DNA of 38,340 nucleotides from Microbispora triticiradicis (lineage in GTDB: Bacteria; Actinomycetota; Actinomycetes; Streptosporangiales; Streptosporangiaceae): contig QFZU02000158.1 of assembly GCA_003260025.2 (NCBI GenBank), positions 1-38,340 on the forward strand, given 5' to 3'. Under the pieces are notes generated by a model, which worked only from the letters and a program-made list of their open reading frames with translations, was not told the DNA's origin and ran no database searches. Of this stretch, positions 33,709 to 38,340 are shown in pieces; position 1 is the stretch's first letter; every line of letters begins with the position of its first letter. Position numbers and translations under genes: made by a program.

Positions 33709-34611
33709 ATGAACGACTTCCAGGACCGGCGCGCGGCCGGGAACGGCCATGCGGCCGGACCCGGGAGCGGCGACGACTCCGGCGAGCGGCTCGCGGAGCT
33801 GTTCGCCTTTCTGCGCCGCAGGATCACCGGCGACTACGAGGTCGACGAGTTCGGCTTCGATCCCGAGCTGAACGACCGGGTGCTGCTGGAGGCGCTGCGC
33901 CCGTTGTACCGGCACTGGTTCAGGACCGAGACCCTCGGCCTGGAGAACGTGCCGGCCGACGCCGGGGCCCTGATCGTGGCCAACCACTCCGGCACGCTGC
34001 CGGTGGACGCGCTCATGCTCCAGGTCGCGGTGAACGACGAGCTGGGCCGGCCGCTGCGCCTCCTCGGCGCCCACCTGGTCTATCAGCTCCCCGTGCTCGG
34101 GCATCTCGCCCGCAAGTCGGGGCACACGCTCGCCTGCCCCGAGGACGCCGACCGCCTGCTGCGCAGGGGCGAGGTCGTCGGCGTCTTCCCCGAGGGCTTC
34201 AAGGGCATCGGCAAGCCGTTCTCCGAGCGCTACCGGCTGCAGAGGTTCGGCCGGGGCGGGTTCGTCGCCTCGGCGATCAGGGCCGGTGTGCCGATCGTCC
34301 CGTGCGCGATCGTCGGCGCGGAGGAGATCTATCCCAAGATCGGGGACGTCCCCTCGCTCGCGCGCCTGCTCGGCCTGCCGTACCTCCCGATCACGCCGCT
34401 CTTCCCCTGGCTCGGGCCGCTCGGCCTGGTCCCGCTGCCGTCGAAGTGGCTGATCGAGTTCGGCGAGCCGGTCCGCACCGACTCCTACGACCCGGAGGAG
34501 GCCGACGACCCCGCGGTGGTCTTCGACCTCACCGACCACGTCCGGGAGACCATGCAGCGGCGGCTCGACGCCCTGCGGCTGCGCCGGGGGGCCGCGTTCC
34601 CCCCGATCTGA
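33709..34611 (+). CDS. PlsC-like acyltransferase (Rv0502-like)
   Basis: A 300-aa acyltransferase-fold protein. After a disordered, charged N-terminus (1-30) comes the motif NHSGTLPVD, where the His and Asp are separated by six residues instead of the classical four. FPEGFKGIGKPFSERYRLQRFGRGGFV and PIVPCAIVGAEEIYP complete the family pattern. Related eukaryotic and mycobacterial members act on glycerolipids at membranes. ATG at 33709 lies 4 bp after the epimerase stop. The different spacing and the EGFKG block set it apart from the PlsC protein at 1-873. It converges on the HAD gene with a 30-bp gap. Confidence 0.87.
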   Translation: MNDFQDRRAAGNGHAAGPGSGDDSGERLAELFAFLRRRITGDYEVDEFGFDPELNDRVLLEALRPLYRHWFRTETLGLENVPADAGALIVANHSGTLPVDALMLQVAVNDELGRPLRLLGAHLVYQLPVLGHLARKSGHTLACPEDADRLLRRGEVVGVFPEGFKGIGKPFSERYRLQRFGRGGFVASAIRAGVPIVPCAIVGAEEIYPKIGDVPSLARLLGLPYLPITPLFPWLGPLGLVPLPSKWLIEFGEPVRTDSYDPEEADDPAVVFDLTDHVRETMQRRLDALRLRRGAAFPPI

Positions 34612-34612
34612 C

Positions 34613-34634
34613 GGCCGGTCTCGCGGTTCCGGCC
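34613..34634. terminator. Short hairpin between convergent genes
   Basis: GGCCGG and CCGGCC pair around a ten-base loop in the 30-bp gap between the acyltransferase (ending 34611) and HAD gene (ending 34642). GACG/CGTC can extend it. No T-tract. Confidence 0.4.
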
Positions 34635-34641
34635 CCGGGCG

Positions 34642-35511
34642 TCAGAGGCTGGAGCGGTAGTGGCGGCGCAGCGCGATGCCGGCGGCGACGCCGCCCGCTA
34701 TGGCCCCCGCCGTCGCCGCGATCGGCAGCCCGATCATGGTCGCCTTCCGGCCGGTGCGGAAGTCGCGGGTCTCCCAGCCGTTGTCCCTGGCGTGCTCGCG
34801 TAGCTCGCTGTCGGGGTTGATGGCGTACGGGTGGCCCACGAGCGAGAGCATCGGCAGGTCGTTGGACGAGTCGCTGTAGGCCGAGCACCGGGCGAGGTCG
34901 AGGCCCTCGCGCCGGGCCAGCGCCCGTACGGCCTCGGCCTTGGCCGGGCCGTGCAGCAGGTCGCCGACCAGCCGCCCGGTGTAGGCGCCGTCGGCGGTCT
35001 CGGCGACCGTGCCGAGCGCGCCGGTGAGCCCGAGCCGCTGCGCGATGACCCGGGCCAGCTCCACCGGGGTCGCGGTGACCAGCCACACCCGCTGCCCGGC
35101 GTCGAGGTGCGCCTGGGCCAGCGCGCGGGTGCCCGCCCACACGCGGTCGGCCATCACGTCGTCGTAGATCTCCTCGCCCAGCCGGACGACCTCGTCCACC
35201 TTGAGCCCCGCGACGAAGGCGAGGGCCATCTCCTTGGCCCTGGCGATGTGCTCGGGGTTCTCGTTGCCCCGGACGCGAAACCACGCCTGCCCGACCGCGA
35301 ACTTCGCCAGGTCGCGGGTGGTGAACAGGCCCCGCGAGGCGAGCCCGCGCGCGAAGTGGTAGATGGAGGCGCCGCGCATCATGGTGTTGTCGACGTCGAA
35401 GAACGCCGCCGCGGTCAGATCGGGCACGACCTCGGGGGCGGACACCGCCGCGGCGGCGGCCACCTCACCGGCGATCTCCGCCGCTTCCCTCCGTCGCAAT
35501 AGCCGCCTCAT
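34642..35511 (-). CDS. HAD-IB family phosphatase (SerB1-like)
   Basis: A 289-aa haloacid dehalogenase-type phosphatase. Motif I is FFDVDNTMM with nucleophile Asp39 and acid Asp41. Motif II is LVTATP, motif III the Lys in HGPAKAEAV and motif [13 protein letters not shown]. The C-terminus ends in a hydrophobic helix ([24 protein letters not shown]) followed by RRHYRSSL, suggesting membrane attachment. Annotated relatives are called SerB1 but phosphoserine specificity is unproven; with the nearby PlsC-like enzyme a lipid phosphate substrate is possible. ATG at 35511 gives an Arg-rich first ten residues. Position matches Rv0505c. Confidence 0.88.
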   Translation of the reverse strand: MRRLLRRREAAEIAGEVAAAAAVSAPEVVPDLTAAAFFDVDNTMMRGASIYHFARGLASRGLFTTRDLAKFAVGQAWFRVRGNENPEHIARAKEMALAFVAGLKVDEVVRLGEEIYDDVMADRVWAGTRALAQAHLDAGQRVWLVTATPVELARVIAQRLGLTGALGTVAETADGAYTGRLVGDLLHGPAKAEAVRALARREGLDLARCSAYSDSSNDLPMLSLVGHPYAINPDSELREHARDNGWETRDFRTGRKATMIGLPIAATAGAIAGGVAAGIALRRHYRSSL

Positions 35512-35566
35512 GGCTCATCAGCTTAACCGCCGGACACCGTCCCCAACGTGAGCGGGACATGACGTG

Positions 35567-36355
35567 TCAGCGTCCGGAAGCCGTGAAAGTGTCGATGTAA
35601 CGCAGGTACTGCGTGGCCTTGTCGCGATTCTCCCCGTCGAGTTTCGGCAGCAGCGGCTCCACAACCTTGCGCTGCTGACGTGCGAACCGCCGCGCCTCGC
35701 CGTCGGCATGGCCACGCCGCGCAACGCGGGTCAGCGCGGCCCTGGTCTTCGTCTCCATGTCGTCGAGCGTCTGGGCGATCAGCCGGCGGCGGTCGGGGGC
35801 GGCCTCGCCGATCAGCGAGGCGGTCTCGGCCGCCCGCAGCCGGGCCGCGGCCATCTCCCGCTCCGCCCGGTCCCTCTCGTCGTACGCCAGGACGAGCACC
35901 GTCGACTCGGCCACCCGCTTCAGCGGGTACAGCACCTCGCCGGGCACCGCGTGGTACGTGCGCACGCCGGTGGCGAACATCCCGCTCAGCGCGACGCCGA
36001 AGACGAGGACGGGGCGCAGCCGGACGAGCAGGGACCGGCGGGGACGGGGCCGGCGGCTCCCGGCGTGGGCGGCGGGGGGCGCCGCGTGCCTGCCCGCGGT
36101 GCGTTCGTCGGCGTGGGCACGCATGAGATCGGCCCGCAGCCGCTCGCGGAAGTCGGGGCTCGGGCCGCCGTTCACCAGGGACCGCAGGGCCGTCACGCGC
36201 GCGGCGACCCGCCGGGTGCGGGCCGAGGTCCGGCCGCCCTTCCGGCGCGAGGGTCGCCACCAGCCCATCACGGTTCCCGCCATCCCCCGCTCGACGTCGG
36301 CGACTGTCCTTTCCCGGCCGGATCGACCGTACTGCGAAGATCCGACCTGCGACAT
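35567..36355 (-). CDS. DUF5667 membrane protein, probable RsbN-like anti-sigma factor
   Basis: A 262-aa protein just behind the sigma factor. It has a basic cytoplasmic N-terminal part (to about 100) containing VAARVTALRSLVNGGPSPDFRERLRADLMRAH, one membrane segment (about 108-128, VRLRPVLVFGVALSGMFATGV), then a DUF5667-like part VPGEVLYPLKRVAESTVLVLAYDERDRAEREMAAARLRAAE on the outer side. In Streptomyces bldN is followed by rsbN, encoding a membrane anti-sigma factor, so topology and position both fit. The start is uncertain: ATG 36355 is used, with TTG 36361 and ATG 36285 as alternatives. The gap to the sigma gene is 25 bp. Confidence 0.72.
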   Translation of the reverse strand: MSQVGSSQYGRSGRERTVADVERGMAGTVMGWWRPSRRKGGRTSARTRRVAARVTALRSLVNGGPSPDFRERLRADLMRAHADERTAGRHAAPPAAHAGSRRPRPRRSLLVRLRPVLVFGVALSGMFATGVRTYHAVPGEVLYPLKRVAESTVLVLAYDERDRAEREMAAARLRAAETASLIGEAAPDRRRLIAQTLDDMETKTRAALTRVARRGHADGEARRFARQQRKVVEPLLPKLDGENRDKATQYLRYIDTFTASGR

Positions 36356-36380
36356 GCCCAACGACAGGGTGTGGGAATGG

Positions 36381-37079
36381 TTACGGGCTGTCAGCGAGAT
36401 CGTCCGGGAGTGCCCGGGCGAGTGCCCTTATCGCCCGGAACTGGAGGGCCTTGATCGCTCCGGCCTTCTTGCCCATGATCTTCGCCGTCTCCGCGAGCGA
36501 CATGCCCTCCACGAACCGCAGGATCACGCATTCCTGCTGCTCGGGGCCGAGTTGCTTGAGCGCCTGCATGAGGCGCTCGTTCACCATGTTCGCGACGACC
36601 GCGTTCTCGGGGATGTGCGGGCCGTCCAGAGGTGTGTCGAGAATCACCGCGGTGGTGACCTCAAGCCGGTTGCGTCCCGACTTGTAGTGATCGGTGATCA
36701 GGTTGCGGGCGATGGTGACGAGCCAGGCGCCGAAGTCGCGGCCCTGCCAGGTGAAGTCGGCGACGCCCCGCAGCGCGCGCAGGAACGTGTCGCTCGTCAG
36801 GTCCTCGGCCAGCGCGTGGCTGCCCACCCGGAAGTAGACGTACCGGTAGACCAGGTCGAGGTAATGGTCGTAGAGGAGGCCGAACGCCTCGCTGTCGCCG
36901 GTCTTGGCGCGCAGCACGAGGCTTCGCATCTCGTCGTTCTCGCGGTCGTGTTCGTGGCTGTACTCGCGGCCGTGTTGTCGGCCACGGCCGCGCTCGGTGA
37001 GATCCGCGGAGCGCGCGGGCTGCGCGGATACGGCGGCGGCCGGAGGCGACAGCCCGGCCAACGGCCACAGGTTCGGCAT
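36381..37079 (-). CDS. ECF sigma factor, BldN type
   Basis: A 232-aa RNA polymerase sigma factor. Region 2 spans about 50-120: MRSLVLRAKTGDSEAFGLLYDHYLDLVYRYVYFRVG, then ALAEDLTSDTFLRALRGVADFTWQGRDF. Region 4 spans about 165-225: LKQLGPEQQECVILRFVEGMSLAETAKIMGKKAGAIKALQFRAIRAL. An N-terminal extension of about 48 residues precedes region 2. Streptomyces sigma-BldN also carries a removable N-terminal extension and controls aerial growth. The similarity in length class, the downstream DUF5667 gene and the region's order favour a BldN orthologue. ATG at 37079 is used; ATG at 36929 would remove the extension. Confidence 0.82.
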   Translation of the reverse strand: MPNLWPLAGLSPPAAAVSAQPARSADLTERGRGRQHGREYSHEHDRENDEMRSLVLRAKTGDSEAFGLLYDHYLDLVYRYVYFRVGSHALAEDLTSDTFLRALRGVADFTWQGRDFGAWLVTIARNLITDHYKSGRNRLEVTTAVILDTPLDGPHIPENAVVANMVNERLMQALKQLGPEQQECVILRFVEGMSLAETAKIMGKKAGAIKALQFRAIRALARALPDDLADSP

Positions 37080-37119
37080 CCGTTATCCCATGGGGGAAGG
37101 GGAGTCGGCGTGCGGCAAC

Positions 37120-37148
37120 ACTCTAGAAATCAACGGGAGATAACACAA
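37120..37148 (-). promoter_or_regulatory. Promoter of the BldN-like sigma gene
   Basis: On the minus strand TTGTGT (37143-37148) and TAGAGT (37120-37125) are exactly 17 bases apart, an acceptable -35/-10 pair about 40 bases before the ATG at 37079. GTGTTA at the -35 resembles one half of the BldD consensus, but the other half is absent. Confidence 0.55.
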
Positions 37149-37350
37149 TCCGTTCGAGTGGAAGAACTCGCTGCCGGAGAGCGGGCGCCACCGTGAAACA
37201 CGGCGTCGGCGGTGCTCGGGCGCTGATCGGGGGACGGAACGGACGGGCCGCCGCCGGATGCGGAGGCCCATCGGCGGCGCCGGATCCCGCACCCGTACAG
37301 GGCGACCGGCTACCCGTGCGAAGGCGTTGTCAGGCAGCATGGGTGCCACC

Positions 37351-38340
37351 ATGGAAGTCCTCGTCGCTCTCCTCGCGTTCGCCGGCGCCCTGCTCGCCGG
37401 CATCACCACCGGCGTCCTCGTCGGGCGTCTCCGTGACGAGCCGGCCGGATGGCTGATCGCGTGGAGCATCGCCACGGGCGCGCTCGCGGTGTCGCTCGGC
37501 GCCGTCGCCGTCGGCCACCTCACCGGCTTCGGGTCCGTGACGTTCCGGGCGTACCAAATCACCGGGTCGCTGCTGGCCCCGCTGTGGCTGGCCGTGGGCG
37601 TGCTCCAGCTTCTCTCGGAGAAGGCGGCGGCCCGCTTCGCCGGGTGGCTGCTCGGCGCCGCTCTCACGGTCGTGGGCACGGTCATCATGGTGCTGGACCC
37701 CATCGTCACCTCGGGGTTCGGTAAGACGCTGCCCGACGGCCCCGCCCACTGGGACCTGTGGCCCGAGTGGCTGCTGCGGGGCGTCCACGGCCTGGTGGTG
37801 TTCCTGCTCCTCCTCGCCCTCGGCATCGCGCTGATGAGCTGGCGCGACGGCGACGACTACGACGCCGACAACATGAACGCGACCGTGGTGCTCGCGCCCG
37901 CGGGCATGGCCCTCGCGGGCGCGCTGGAGTTCGGGCTCCCGGGGCTGCTGGTCGTCGCGCTGATGGCCGCCGCCGCCGGGGGCGTCTGGTACGCCGTGGC
38001 GCGTCCGCTCGCGCCGTACGACGACGAGGACGAGGACGAGGACGCGCCCGAGGAGGAGTGGCAGGGCCGGCGCGGCGGGCGGGCCGACACCGCCCTGCGC
38101 GCCGAGAGCCGGGGGCCCTCCGAGACCAGGGTGCCCTCCGCCCCCTCGGGTCCGGCCGTCGCGGCGGGAGGCCCTGGAGGTCTGGGAGCCCCTGGAGGTC
38201 CGGGAGCCAGGGGTGCGGCGGCGGGGGCGGTCCCGCCCGGCGCCGCGCCGCGCCGCTCGGGCCTGGGCGACCTGGTGGCCGAGTACCGCGCGGGCGAGCA
38301 GGGCGAGGTCGACTACGCGGCCCGCATGCGCCCCCCGGAC
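37351..38340 (+). CDS. Multi-pass membrane protein, 3'-truncated
   Basis: At least 330 codons, open to the last base of the window, so the end is missing. The start MEVLVALLAFAGALLAGITTGVLVG is at ATG 37351; ATG at 37339 in the same frame (MGAT) is an alternative. Five to six hydrophobic helices fill residues 1-215: WLIAWSIATGALAVSLGAVAV, LLAPLWLAVGVLQLL, FAGWLLGAALTVVGTVIMVL, WLLRGVHGLVVFLLLLALGIALM and ALEFGLPGLLVVALMAAAAGGVWYAV. An acidic run (DDEDEDEDAPEEE) and a Gly/Pro/Ala-rich tail follow; the tail ends in GLGDLVAEYRAGEQGEVDYAARM. No known family recognised. It is divergent from the BldN-like gene across about 270 bp. Confidence 0.75.
   Translation, partial: MEVLVALLAFAGALLAGITTGVLVGRLRDEPAGWLIAWSIATGALAVSLGAVAVGHLTGFGSVTFRAYQITGSLLAPLWLAVGVLQLLSEKAAARFAGWLLGAALTVVGTVIMVLDPIVTSGFGKTLPDGPAHWDLWPEWLLRGVHGLVVFLLLLALGIALMSWRDGDDYDADNMNATVVLAPAGMALAGALEFGLPGLLVVALMAAAAGGVWYAVARPLAPYDDEDEDEDAPEEEWQGRRGGRADTALRAESRGPSETRVPSAPSGPAVAAGGPGGLGAPGGPGARGAAAGAVPPGAAPRRSGLGDLVAEYRAGEQGEVDYAARMRPPD
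38172..38207 (+). repeat. 18-bp tandem duplication in the membrane protein tail
   Basis: CCCTGGAGGTCTGGGAGC and CCCTGGAGGTCCGGGAGC are adjacent and differ at one base. They encode two copies of a Pro-Gly-Gly-x-Gly-Ala-like hexapeptide, a short collagen-like run in the cytoplasmic tail. Confidence 0.85.

Noticed and set aside
37143..37148. BldD operator at the sigma gene promoter
   Set aside because: Only one half of the palindromic consensus (GTGTTA) is present; the other half does not match, so I do not call a site.
37193..37456. Small plus-strand open frame starting GTG near 37193
   Set aside because: It overlaps the start of the membrane protein at 37351 in another frame. Its composition is low-complexity Arg/Pro/Ser and it has no family resemblance.

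Overview
The window is high-GC (about 70% or more by eye) actinobacterial chromosome. Four things suggest a filamentous actinomycete, most likely near Streptosporangiales: the HspR-type dnaK locus with HAIR operators, an XRE/DUF397 pair, a BldC-like regulator next to ribosomal protein bS22, and a BldN-type ECF sigma factor followed by a DUF5667 membrane protein. Genus is an inference. There is no tRNA, rRNA, CRISPR array, insertion sequence or phage gene.

Layout. 1-873 is the end of a PlsC acyltransferase. 967-4155 (minus) holds an SDR oxidoreductase, a QueA-like protein and two related secreted proteins, probably one transcription unit with an extra internal promoter. 4280-6171 (plus) is a GAF histidine kinase with its LuxR-type response regulator. 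6188-8871 holds an unknown gene, a stand-alone ABC ATPase, a TauE/SafE permease and a small unknown protein. 8926-10571 (minus) carries a DUF2231-Rieske membrane protein and an HD phosphohydrolase. 10711-12595 is a regulatory patch: a 68-aa unknown gene, a 552-bp regulatory spacer with 14-bp tandem repeats, then an XRE regulator and DUF397 partner. 12781-15923 holds a CapA-like lipoprotein, a TetR regulator, a repeat-tailed membrane protein and a TPR-like protein. 15924-16208 is a repeat-bearing spacer that ends in a strong terminator. 16209-17873 is a 554-aa secreted low-complexity protein built largely of short tandem repeats.

17971-24730 (minus) is the heat-shock operon dnaK-grpE-dnaJ-hspR, with clpB directly behind. 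Its promoter is flanked by two HAIR operators, so HspR should repress its own operon. 24919-26931 is a lipoprotein and a divergent, apparently leaderless two-gene ABC exporter with a palindrome over its start codon. 27020-28591 is a secreted tripeptidyl-aminopeptidase-like hydrolase.

28830-35511 resembles the Mycobacterium tuberculosis order proC, excisionase-like regulator, bS22, galE2-like, PlsC-like, serB1-like (Rv0500 to Rv0505c, from memory), with acuC and a phosphatase-family gene added after proC. bS22 is only 32 codons. 35567-37079 (minus) is the BldN-like sigma factor and its probable membrane anti-sigma partner. A multi-pass membrane protein runs off the right edge.

The least explained features are the repeat-built secreted protein, the paired CX8C secreted proteins, the repeat-rich spacers around the XRE/DUF397 genes and after the TPR gene, and the operator over the leaderless ABC start. 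In-frame 15-bp tandem duplications recur in unrelated genes.
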